Below, in pieces: positions 28,868 through 35,286 of a stretch of DNA of 64,000 nt (within the stretch, counting starts at the first letter, position 1; each line of letters begins with the position of its first letter). The position numbers and the translations under genes were made by a program. Where the stretch lies: the NCBI RefSeq assembly GCF_008000935.1, contig NZ_CP042831.1:3906001-3970000 (forward strand), given 5' to 3'. The stretch comes from Flavobacterium alkalisoli (GTDB lineage: Bacteria; Bacteroidota; Bacteroidia; Flavobacteriales; Flavobacteriaceae). The notes under the pieces are model-generated. The model was not told where the DNA came from, did not search any database, and saw only the letters and a list, made by a program, of their open reading frames with translations.

Positions 28868-29104
28868 TTATTTAATAAATCCTTTAGCTTTAGCGTCTTT
28901 TAGAACAGCAGCTAAACCATTTTTATTAATTGTCTTGATAGTAGAAGCAGCTACCCTAAGAGTAATCCATCTGTCCTCTTCAGGAAGATAAAAACGCTTC
29001 TTCACTAAGTTTACACTAAACTTTCTCTTAGTCTTGTTCATTGCGTGGGAAACGTTATTTCCAACCATCGCTTTTTTACCAGTAAGGGCACAAACTCTTG
29101 ACAT
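28868..29104 (-). CDS. rpmB: 50S ribosomal protein L28
   Basis: 78 residues, [20 protein letters not shown] with the typical [20 protein letters not shown] core. The CALTGKK start is diagnostic for bL28. It is the first gene of the three-gene ribosomal cluster. A near-consensus -7 box (TTACTTTGC, one mismatch to TAnnTTTGC) lies at 29142-29150 upstream. Confidence 0.97.
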   Translation of the reverse strand: MSRVCALTGKKAMVGNNVSHAMNKTKRKFSVNLVKKRFYLPEEDRWITLRVAASTIKTINKNGLAAVLKDAKAKGFIK

Positions 29105-29183
29105 TATTTATCGCTTTTATATCGTTATTCAAAATCAGGGTGCAAAGTAACAAAAAATAAAACTATTACACAAACATAATCAA

Positions 29184-30431
29184 TCAGTTTTTTAAAATTT
29201 CCTGATAAATTTTTTCCAAAGCTTTATTTGCCGCACGTTCTATTACCTTTTCACGGGGCTGACCAAACTCAAACTTCTCACTGTAAACGCCTTTTGGAGT
29301 AGCTATACCTATAAAAACCGTACCCACTTCGGCATCAGAATCTCCCTTTGTAGGCCCCGCATTTCCGGTGGTTGCTACGGCATAATCTGTCCCAAAAATC
29401 TTCTTTGCCTGCAAAGCCATCGCTTCGGCCACTTTAGGACTTACCACACTAAATATATCTATAAGCTGCTGGTCTATCTTTAGTATATTAACTTTTGCTT
29501 CGGTAGCATAAGCCACTGCGCTTCCTTTAAAATAAGCCGAAGACCCCGGCAGAGAAGTTAGCATTTGCGCTATCCTGCCCCCTGTACAACTTTCGGCTGC
29601 CGATATGGTAAGACGCTGTTCCGTTAAAACCTTTGCCAAAACAACCTCAAGCGATTCTTCCTCTTCATAACCAACTATAATATCGCCTATTATAGCTTTT
29701 AGCTTTTCAGATTCTTCCTTAATGCTTTCCTGTAAAAACTCTTCGTTGATACCTCTTGCCGAAAGGCGAAGCCTTACTTTACCCGGACTTGGCAGGTAAG
29801 CAAGTTTAATAAACTCCGGCAGGTTGTTCTCCCAGTCTTCAATACGCTCGGCAATAAGGCTTTCTCCCTGTCCGTATGTATTTATGGTTTTATGAAGTAT
29901 ATAAGGCCTTTTAAATTTAGAAATAAGCCTAAGGATAACCTCATTATCCATTAGGTATTTCATTTCATAAGGAACACCCGGCAGCGACACAAAAACGGTA
30001 TTTTCGTTTTCCATCCATATCCCTGGTGCAGTCCCTACCCTGTTAAAAAGCACAGTCCCTCTTGAGGGTACAAGCGCCTGGTCTTTATTCATCTGCGAAA
30101 CCGGACGGTTCATAACCTTTTGTATCAGTTCTTCAACATGAATAAGAACCGCTTCATCAGTCACAAGGTCATCGTTAAAATACTCTGCAAGGGTCTTTTT
30201 GGTAATATCATCTTTGGTTGGACCAAGTCCTCCTGTCATGACAACCAAATCCACCTTATTTTGCAGCGTTTCCAGCGTTTTCAGTATATGTTCACGACTG
30301 TCGCTTATGGAAAGCATTTCAACTACTCCTATACCTATTTTATCTAAAGACTTTGCGATAAAAGCAGAATTGGTATCCACAATCTGCCCTATCAGGATCT
30401 CATCCCCAATGGTAACAACCGCTGCTTTCAT
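29184..30431 (-). CDS. cinA: CinA-family protein (nicotinamide-nucleotide amidohydrolase type)
   Basis: 415 residues with both domains. The N-terminal MoaB/MogA-like domain begins [20 protein letters not shown] and has the [16 protein letters not shown] site. The C-terminal PncC-like domain carries [20 protein letters not shown] and [14 protein letters not shown]. Such proteins have pyrophosphatase and NMN deamidase activity in NAD recycling, and the family is historically linked to competence. It is the last gene of a compact operon. Confidence 0.95.
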   Translation of the reverse strand: MKAAVVTIGDEILIGQIVDTNSAFIAKSLDKIGIGVVEMLSISDSREHILKTLETLQNKVDLVVMTGGLGPTKDDITKKTLAEYFNDDLVTDEAVLIHVEELIQKVMNRPVSQMNKDQALVPSRGTVLFNRVGTAPGIWMENENTVFVSLPGVPYEMKYLMDNEVILRLISKFKRPYILHKTINTYGQGESLIAERIEDWENNLPEFIKLAYLPSPGKVRLRLSARGINEEFLQESIKEESEKLKAIIGDIIVGYEEEESLEVVLAKVLTEQRLTISAAESCTGGRIAQMLTSLPGSSAYFKGSAVAYATEAKVNILKIDQQLIDIFSVVSPKVAEAMALQAKKIFGTDYAVATTGNAGPTKGDSDAEVGTVFIGIATPKGVYSEKFEFGQPREKVIERAANKALEKIYQEILKN

Positions 30432-30436
30432 ATCTA

Positions 30437-30781
30437 TTAAAGGCCGTAATCTTTTTTTATTTCTTTTAGTGCATGGTCTATCCTGTCCTTAAGACTCTTA
30501 TACACCTCTTTAATTTCCTTTTTCTTACCCTCGCTCCTGCTCCATGTCTCTATAGACAAAACATCCTCATAAGCCAGGTCCATACCCAGCATATCAAGCG
30601 TAGGCTTTATTTTATGTGCAGCATGGTATACCCTTTCATAATCCTTTTCTTTTAGTCCCTGCCTTATATTTTTAATTTCCGGCGGAACCTCTTCGGTAAA
30701 AAGTACCATTATCTGCCTTGCAAAATCCACATCGTTATCGGAAATCGCATATACTTTGGATAAATTATAGTGTAAAGCCAT
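30437..30781 (-). CDS. Histidine-containing phosphotransfer (HPt) domain protein
   Basis: 114 residues that are almost all one HPt four-helix bundle. The phospho-accepting His is probably 56 in [14 protein letters not shown] (H-K-x-K-P motif). It would receive phosphate from a hybrid kinase receiver and pass it on; no kinase or regulator gene lies nearby. It is an orphan HPt inside an operon of metabolic genes. It overlaps the upstream FAH gene by one base and the gap to cinA is five bases. Confidence 0.9.
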   Translation of the reverse strand: MALHYNLSKVYAISDNDVDFARQIMVLFTEEVPPEIKNIRQGLKEKDYERVYHAAHKIKPTLDMLGMDLAYEDVLSIETWSRSEGKKKEIKEVYKSLKDRIDHALKEIKKDYGL

Positions 30782-31392
30782 TATTTTACCTGTATCCTGA
30801 ATAATTTTTTACCTTCTATCGAACCTTCCAACACATCGTCGGGGTTAACTTTGCCCACGCCTTCCGGCGTTCCGGTAAAAATAACATCTCCCGTTCTTAA
30901 TGTAAAATATTGCGAAACATAAGCAACAAGCTCATCAATCTTCCAAAGCATATTTTGGGTATTGCCTTTTTGTACTACCTCATCATTTTTGGTAAGCTCA
31001 AAGTTTATGCTGTCTAACGATCCTAATTCTGATTTATTGATAAAATCCCCAATTACAGCCGAACCGTCAAACGCTTTGGCTTTTTCCCATGGCAGCCCTT
31101 TTTCCTTAAGTTTTGCCTGAATGTCTCTGGCTGTAAAATCGATACCTAAACCTATCTCGTCATAATACTTATGGGCAAATTTTGCATCTATATACTTACC
31201 TACCTTATTTATCTTAACAAGTACTTCTACTTCATAGTGTACATCGTTACTAAACTCCGGTATAACAAATGGAAACTGTTTTTGCACTACTGCCGTGTCA
31301 GGCTTCAGGAAAATAACAGGCTCATCTGGCCTTTCGTTTTTAAGTTCCTCTATATGGCTGGCATAATTCCTGCCTATGCATATTATCTTCAT
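30781..31392 (-). CDS. Fumarylacetoacetate hydrolase family protein
   Basis: 203 residues. It starts MKIICIGRNYASHIEELKN, with the FAH metal-site motifs HYEVEVLVKI and GIDFTARDIQ, and the RTGDVIFTGTPEGVG loop. Small proteins of this family act as acylpyruvate hydrolases or oxaloacetate decarboxylases. The substrate is not determined by the sequence. It is in one operon with the HPt gene downstream (one-base overlap) and the exonuclease upstream. Confidence 0.92.
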   Translation of the reverse strand: MKIICIGRNYASHIEELKNERPDEPVIFLKPDTAVVQKQFPFVIPEFSNDVHYEVEVLVKINKVGKYIDAKFAHKYYDEIGLGIDFTARDIQAKLKEKGLPWEKAKAFDGSAVIGDFINKSELGSLDSINFELTKNDEVVQKGNTQNMLWKIDELVAYVSQYFTLRTGDVIFTGTPEGVGKVNPDDVLEGSIEGKKLFRIQVK

Positions 31393-31420
31393 GCGTATGC
31401 GTTATCTTGTGGGGATTATT

Positions 31421-32197
31421 TTATACTAATTTATTATTTAATTTTCTTAATTTAATAGCTGTAAGCACTTTTTTAGTGTATAAAGGGAAATCGGCATTCT
31501 GAATCCACCCGAAATAACCGGGCTCCTGCTCCAGTATTTTCTCCACTTTTGCACCTTTGTGCTTACCAAAAGTAAATATCTCTTCCCCATCATCATCAAG
31601 AACTATAAAACCTGCAAAATCTACTGCTTTTTTACGGGTTGTAAATTCCGAAAGCTCCTTAATATCATTTTTAAGATCTTCATACCGGTCCAGTTGCGAT
31701 TTTAATATCTCATAAGTAGCATTGGTATCTGCCGCTGCACTATGTGCGTTTTCAAGCACCTGCCCGCAATAAAACTTAAAGGCAGCACTAAGGGTACGTT
31801 CTTCTTTTTTATGGAAGATTGTCTGCACGTCTACAGTTACCCTGTTTTTCATATCAAAGTCAACACCTGCCCTTAAAAGCTCTTCTGCCAAAAGCGGTAT
31901 ATCAAATCTGTCTGAATTATATCCGGCAAGGTCAGAATCCTTAATCATATTATACACCTGATGAGAAAGATCTTTAAAGGTAGGCTCGTTTGCCACTTTT
32001 TCATCGTCTATACCATGAAAAGCTGTAGACTGTGGCGGAATAGGCCTTTCCGGATTTACAAGCCAGGTTTTGCTTTCCTTATTTCCGTTAGGGTATACCT
32101 TAAGTATCGCTATTTCAACTATTCTGTCTTTAGTAATATCTGTACCTGTAGTTTCCAGATCAAAAAAACATATAGGCCTGTGCAGTTTAAGTTCCAT
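31421..32197 (-). CDS. DnaQ-like 3'-5' exonuclease
   Basis: 258 residues. The DEDD motifs are present: ExoI FFDLETTGTD (Asp 13, Glu 15), ExoII GYNSDRFDIPLLAEEL, and ExoIII NAHSAAADTNAT with the catalytic His. It is a stand-alone nuclease rather than a Pol III subunit fusion. A C-terminal region (EEIFTFGKHKGAKVEKILEQ) follows the nuclease domain, as in family members of Bacteroidetes. It may act in DNA repair or RNA trimming. Confidence 0.9.
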   Translation of the reverse strand: MELKLHRPICFFDLETTGTDITKDRIVEIAILKVYPNGNKESKTWLVNPERPIPPQSTAFHGIDDEKVANEPTFKDLSHQVYNMIKDSDLAGYNSDRFDIPLLAEELLRAGVDFDMKNRVTVDVQTIFHKKEERTLSAAFKFYCGQVLENAHSAAADTNATYEILKSQLDRYEDLKNDIKELSEFTTRKKAVDFAGFIVLDDDGEEIFTFGKHKGAKVEKILEQEPGYFGWIQNADFPLYTKKVLTAIKLRKLNNKLV

Positions 32198-32202
32198 TTT
32201 AT

Positions 32203-32877
32203 TTATTGTTGTGTTTGTTCATTACACTCCCATCTAAAATCGGAAGTCTCATATTTTTTCTTTCTGTAATCAAAGTGCCACCATTCATTATCATAAGGTG
32301 TAAATCCTGCCTCATTCATTATAACTCTAAGCAGCTTTCGGTTATTTTGCGCTTTTTCAGATATCTTATCAGACATGTAATGGGAAAGGCTTGAAAAATC
32401 ATCAAACTCATTACCCATGTCAAGCAAATCACCGTTTTCATCCGCCAGAGATAAATCTACTGCTGCTCCCCTGTTATGATTAGAGCCTTTACCCGGCGGA
32501 GCAACATATTTGGGATTGTTTACAATTTCATACATCTTTTGCTGATAGCCGTAAGGACGATAGCAATCAAAAATAACCAATTTAAGGTTTTTAGCATTAG
32601 CCAGCATGTTAGCTTTTTCTAAAGCTTCTGCTACCTCCGGCCTTAAAAAGCATCGGGCACAGGGATAAATTTTCTGCTTCATAAAATTAGCAGTATCGGC
32701 ATAAGCCATTTTATTGACCATGTCTAATGTATCCATCTTTATTTCTGCCCAGTTGGCTGTATCTTTCATAACTATAGTGTGATGAAAATCTTCTGTAAGT
32801 CTTTTATCATCAACTTTAGCGGTGCTTAATGCAAAAAGCACTATAACCAATACTATTACCCCGAAAGTTTTCACCAA
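32203..32877 (-). CDS. D-alanyl-D-alanine dipeptidase (VanX/DdpX-like, peptidase M15)
   Basis: 224 residues. A hydrophobic N-terminal segment suggests export. The zinc site is complete: GSNHNRGAAVDLSL (His and Asp ligands) and NEWWHFDYR (catalytic Glu, His ligand), with VIFDCYRPYGYQ matching the family's Arg loop. It hydrolyses D-Ala-D-Ala, probably for recycling of cell-wall peptides in the periplasm. TTG and, one codon later, GTG are possible starts; a -7 box 17 bases upstream leaves a very short leader. It is the first gene of the five-gene operon that ends with cinA. Confidence 0.9.
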   Translation of the reverse strand: MVKTFGVIVLVIVLFALSTAKVDDKRLTEDFHHTIVMKDTANWAEIKMDTLDMVNKMAYADTANFMKQKIYPCARCFLRPEVAEALEKANMLANAKNLKLVIFDCYRPYGYQQKMYEIVNNPKYVAPPGKGSNHNRGAAVDLSLADENGDLLDMGNEFDDFSSLSHYMSDKISEKAQNNRKLLRVIMNEAGFTPYDNEWWHFDYRKKKYETSDFRWECNEQTQQ

Positions 32878-32893
32878 TTATACTTTTATCTTT

Positions 32894-32902
32894 ACAAAGA
32901 TA
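32894..32902 (-). promoter_or_regulatory. Operon promoter -7 box TATCTTTGT
   Basis: TAnnTTTG on the minus strand just upstream of the VanX-like gene. It probably drives the operon through to cinA. Confidence 0.65.
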
Positions 32903-32930
32903 GGGAATTGAATTTATGACCAAAGACAAA

Positions 32931-32963
32931 TAAAAAAAGGGAGACAGAAAAACTGTCTCCCTT
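32931..32963 (-). terminator. rtcB terminator
   Basis: On the minus strand AAGGGAGACAG and CTGTCTCCCTT form an 11-bp perfect stem around a 5-nt loop, followed by TTTTTTT. It ends the Ro60-Y RNA-RtcB unit. Confidence 0.93.
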
Positions 32964-32974
32964 AGCACCCATTG

Positions 32975-34399
32975 TTAATCTTCCCGGCTTCCGTCATCGG
33001 CCATTCTTACCATTTTAGGGGTAAATTTAGCCACGACATCCACAAGGTCTGTTTGTGAGGCCATCACGGTGTTGATATCTTTATAAGCCATAGGCGCTTC
33101 ATCTTTTCCTGCCCCAATAAGGGTCACGCCATGGTCTTTAAGTACTTGTCTCATATCATCTCGGGTAATGCTTTTTATAGCCTGTGTTCGGCTCATTTGC
33201 CTTCCCGCTCCATGTGAAGCTGAGTTAATGGAATTTTCTTCTCCTTTACCTCTCACAAGGAATCCCGGTGCCGTCATACTACCCGGTATAATACCCATAA
33301 CCCCTTTACCGGCCGGTGTTGCCCCCTTACGGTGTACTATTACCTCTTCTCCGTTAAGGATTTCCTTCCATGCAAAATTATGATGATTCTCTACCTTAGC
33401 CAGCACTTTACCTCCTAAAGCCCTTTCCATCTTATCATGTATTACCTGATGACAGGCCGATGCATAATCTCCAGCCAGGTTCATAGCCATCCAGTATTCC
33501 TGCCCCTCCTGAGTACTAAGATCCAGATAAGCAAGGTTTTGAGCTTCCCTTGGCAGTTTGCACATACTCTTGGCAAGCTTGGTATAATGTCCTGCTATAG
33601 TAGCACCCAAACCACGTGAACCCGAATGGGTAAGCAAAGCCACATAACGTCCCTTATCTATGTTAAGTATCTCATCTCTTTGTTCAAACTCTATAATACC
33701 AAATTCCACAAAGTGATTACCTCCTCCCGAAGTACCTAACTGAGACCAGGCTTTATCCTGGAGGCTTTTTAAAAGTTGGTTCATATTAAACTCATCACGG
33801 TCTAATATATCGTGAGTCGTTTTATCTCTCCCTTTAAAACCCTGCCCTGCACCAAATTTAGACTGAGCAATAAGCTCCCTTTTAAACTTAGCCTGATTTT
33901 CCATAAAGAATCCTTCAGGAATATCGTATACCGACAGTGCCATTCTACAACCTATATCTACCCCAACCCCATAAGGAATTATGGCATTTTTTGTTGCAAG
34001 CACACCACCTATAGGAAGGCCGTATCCCTGATGGGCATCGGGCATTAAAGACCCCGCTACCGTTACCGGCAGTTTCATTGCCACATCCATTTGGGTCTTC
34101 GCCCCTTCTTCTATATGTTTTTCACCATATATAGTATACGTCTCCGGATTTTCAACAAGAGGTATTTCGTCTTCCTTCAAAATGTTTGCTTCCTCTATCA
34201 TTGCCGAAGCCAGTGTTCCTAAAACTTCGTCATCAAGAAAATTCTCCGGATAATCATTTACTTTCTTTAATAAAGCCAATACTTCTTCTTTTTCCTGAGA
34301 AGCATATTTTTCATTTACCAATGTTAAGGCATGCCCTAAAACCGTGTTTTCTTTAAAACCGATAGTCAATAAATCGGTTCCTGTAATTAATCGTTCCAT
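32975..34399 (-). CDS. rtcB: RtcB-family RNA ligase
   Basis: 474 residues, somewhat longer than the E. coli protein. Catalytic features in order: MPDAHQGYG (121-127), GVDIGCRM with the metal ligand Cys 151, GGGNHF (His 229), THSGSRG (His 258), the ENHHNFAW pair (His 339-340), and SHGAGR with the GMP-accepting His 396. RtcB joins 2',3'-cyclic-phosphate or 3'-phosphate RNA ends to 5'-OH ends using GTP, and repairs broken tRNA and rRNA. It lies downstream of Ro60 and the Y RNA array on the same strand, so it probably ends that transcript. No rtcA gene is present here. Confidence 0.95.
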   Translation of the reverse strand: MERLITGTDLLTIGFKENTVLGHALTLVNEKYASQEKEEVLALLKKVNDYPENFLDDEVLGTLASAMIEEANILKEDEIPLVENPETYTIYGEKHIEEGAKTQMDVAMKLPVTVAGSLMPDAHQGYGLPIGGVLATKNAIIPYGVGVDIGCRMALSVYDIPEGFFMENQAKFKRELIAQSKFGAGQGFKGRDKTTHDILDRDEFNMNQLLKSLQDKAWSQLGTSGGGNHFVEFGIIEFEQRDEILNIDKGRYVALLTHSGSRGLGATIAGHYTKLAKSMCKLPREAQNLAYLDLSTQEGQEYWMAMNLAGDYASACHQVIHDKMERALGGKVLAKVENHHNFAWKEILNGEEVIVHRKGATPAGKGVMGIIPGSMTAPGFLVRGKGEENSINSASHGAGRQMSRTQAIKSITRDDMRQVLKDHGVTLIGAGKDEAPMAYKDINTVMASQTDLVDVVAKFTPKMVRMADDGSRED

Positions 34400-34453
34400 A
34401 ACTTTTTATGTTTGCAATGGTTGCTTTAAACTTAATTTATAATTTTTAAATAG

Positions 34454-34531
34454 AAAAAGAGGCAATAAGCGTAAAGTGATGTAAGATGTCGATTTGGAAA
34501 CGAAGTAACACTTTACAACGGCACTCTTTTA
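34454..34531 (-). ncRNA. Y RNA-like module 6 (minimal, no tRNA-like head)
   Basis: Basal helix AAAAGAG/CTCTTTT (34524-34530 with 34455-34461). The internal loop carries TGCCGT on one strand and GCTTATTGC on the other. The upper helix GTAAAGTG/CACTTTAC has 8 pairs. Only about 30 nt remain for the head, beginning TTACTTCG. All Ro-binding-type features match the other modules, but T- and D-arms are absent, so it is probably a shortened Y RNA or a 3'-terminal form of the array. Confidence 0.75.
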
Positions 34532-34537
34532 CTGCCG

Positions 34538-34619
34538 GGGCTATAAGCAGGAAGTGACATGCAGGATTCGAACCCGCTTTAATCAGCCAGGCGAAGTAAC
34601 ACTTCCCTACGGCACTCAA
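34538..34619 (-). ncRNA. Y RNA-like module 5 (T-arm only, basal helix not found)
   Basis: It has the conserved 5' strand TGCCGTA (34608-34614), the 3' strand GCTTATAGC (34540-34548), an upper helix GGAAGTG/CACTTCC (7 perfect pairs) and TTACTTCG. The head is a single perfect T-arm hairpin GCGGG TTCGAAT CCTGC (34561-34577) with no D-arm or acceptor-like stem. No complementary basal strands are visible. It may be a degenerating copy, or may rely on its neighbours in the precursor. Confidence 0.65.
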
Positions 34620-34635
34620 CAATTTTTTAAAGAAC

Positions 34636-34770
34636 AAAGGAGCAAAAAACGGTAAGAGAACGGGGGCATGTCAAGCCGGAGTCGAACCGGATAGCCTTGC
34701 CATATTAAAATGACTACGCTATTCCTCCCCCTAAGTGGTGACGAAGTATCCCTTACCTACGGCATCCTTA
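34636..34770 (-). ncRNA. Y RNA-like module 4 (three-way-junction head)
   Basis: Basal helix AAGGA/TCCTT, internal-loop strands TGCCGTA and GTTTTTTGC, and the longest upper helix of the set (GGTAAGGGA with TCTCTTACC, nine pairs including one G-T). The head differs from modules 1-3. A GGGGG/CCCCC stem (34727-34731 with 34662-34666) encloses a hairpin (34692-34721) and a T-arm hairpin CCGG TTCGACT CCGG (34676-34690), in the normal tRNA order rather than permuted. The conserved TACTTCG follows the upper helix. Confidence 0.75.
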
Positions 34771-34775
34771 TTTTA

Positions 34776-34912
34776 AAACAGGGCTACAAACGAAAAGAGA
34801 CTATTTCCCGCGCTTACCATCTAAGCTATATCTTTCACTTTCTCGAAGAAAGGGAGAATCGAACTCCCGTCTCAGGAATGGACGAAGTAACTCTTATCTA
34901 CGGCACCTGTTA
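34776..34912 (-). ncRNA. Y RNA-like module 3 with permuted tRNA-like head
   Basis: Basal helix AACAGG/CCTGTT, internal-loop strands TGCCGTA and GTTTGTAGC, upper helix AAGAG/CTCTT. The head holds, in this order, a perfect T-arm GGGAG TTCGATT CTCCC (34852-34868), a closed hairpin TTTCT/AGAAA with a TCG loop, a 12-nt linker and a D-arm GCTTAGATGGTAAGC (34812-34826). The long linker makes it less tRNA-like than modules 1 and 2. It lies four bases after module 2. Confidence 0.82.
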
Positions 34913-34916
34913 TATT

Positions 34917-35051
34917 AAGATGAGGCTATAACCGGAAAGACCTCTCTAACAAGTCTTACCAATTAGACGATATCCTTTTACAGGATAGCAGCTTTTGAAA
35001 CTGCATTGTGTTAACCCCAACGAAGTAATTCTTCCCTACGGCACTCATCTA
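34917..35051 (-). ncRNA. Y RNA-like module 2 with permuted tRNA-like head
   Basis: Basal helix AGATGAG/CTCATCT (7 perfect pairs), internal-loop strands TGCCGTA and GGTTATAGC, upper helix GGGAAGA/TCTTTCC. The T-arm GCAGT TTCAAAA GCTGC (34988-35004) is directly followed by an acceptor-like hairpin TATCC/GGATA (34971-34987), then a 2-nt linker and the D-arm GTCTAATTGGTAAGAC (34953-34968). Spacing equals that of tRNA positions 1-25 and 49-72 if the acceptor ends are joined. It is preceded by hairpin H2. Confidence 0.87.
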
Positions 35052-35066
35052 ATAAGCTTTTATTAA

Positions 35067-35095
35067 GCTCCCGCAACATCCCCTGTTGCAGGAGC
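35067..35095 (-). ncRNA. Hairpin H2 before Y module 2
   Basis: On the minus strand GCTCCTGCAAC pairs with GTTGCGGGAGC (11 pairs, one T-G) around AGGGGAT, followed by TTAATAAAAG. It is a copy of H1 with paired substitutions that keep the helix, so it is selected as RNA. There is no T tract, so a processing signal or protein site is more likely than a terminator. Confidence 0.8.
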
Positions 35096-35106
35096 AATCT
35101 ACAATT

Positions 35107-35229
35107 CAAACAGGGCAAAAGGCAAAAAGAGTTTCTTGCTCTACCAGACTGAGCTACATCTTACGATGACAGGATTTGAACCTGTGACACAGAACTTACG
35201 GAGTAACTCTTATTTACGGCACCTGTTTT
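35107..35229 (-). ncRNA. Y RNA-like module 1 with permuted tRNA-like head
   Basis: Basal helix AAACAGG/CCTGTTT (7 perfect pairs), internal-loop strands TGCCGTA and GCCTTTTGC, upper helix AAGAGTT/AACTCTT (7 perfect pairs). The T-arm ACAGG TTCAAAT CCTGT (35169-35185) abuts an acceptor-like stem CATC/GATG closed by a GTAA loop (35157-35168), then a TA linker and the D-arm GCTC AGTCTGGTA GAGC (35138-35154) with the GG needed for D-loop/T-loop contact. The 5' and 3' ends lie where a tRNA has its anticodon arm, as described for bacterial YrlA RNAs. Confidence 0.9.
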
Positions 35230-35254
35230 TATTATGTTTATGAACTTTTATTAA

Positions 35255-35283
35255 GCTTCCGCAGCATCCCCGGCTGCGGAAGC
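35255..35283 (-). ncRNA. Hairpin H1 between Ro60 and Y module 1
   Basis: GCTTCCGCAGC pairs with GCTGCGGAAGC (11 perfect pairs) around CGGGGAT, followed by TTAATAAAAG. It starts three bases after the Ro60 stop codon. It may protect the mRNA end, mark a cleavage site that frees the Y RNAs, or attenuate transcription. Confidence 0.82.
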
Positions 35284-35286
35284 GAT

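Noticed and set aside
34710..34931. A 73-residue plus-strand reading frame inside the Y RNA array
   Set aside because: It is antisense to structured RNA modules 3 and 4, has no start signals and no protein-like pattern.
34454..35229. A cluster of real tRNA genes or tRNA pseudogenes
   Set aside because: T-arms and D-arms are in permuted order with closed acceptor stems, and each copy carries the same non-tRNA motif pair and Y-type helices. Random tRNA decay would not keep these.
34454..35229. A CRISPR array
   Set aside because: The recurring strings are short and variable, spacers contain matching structure, and the unit length varies from about 78 to 137 bases. No Cas genes are present.
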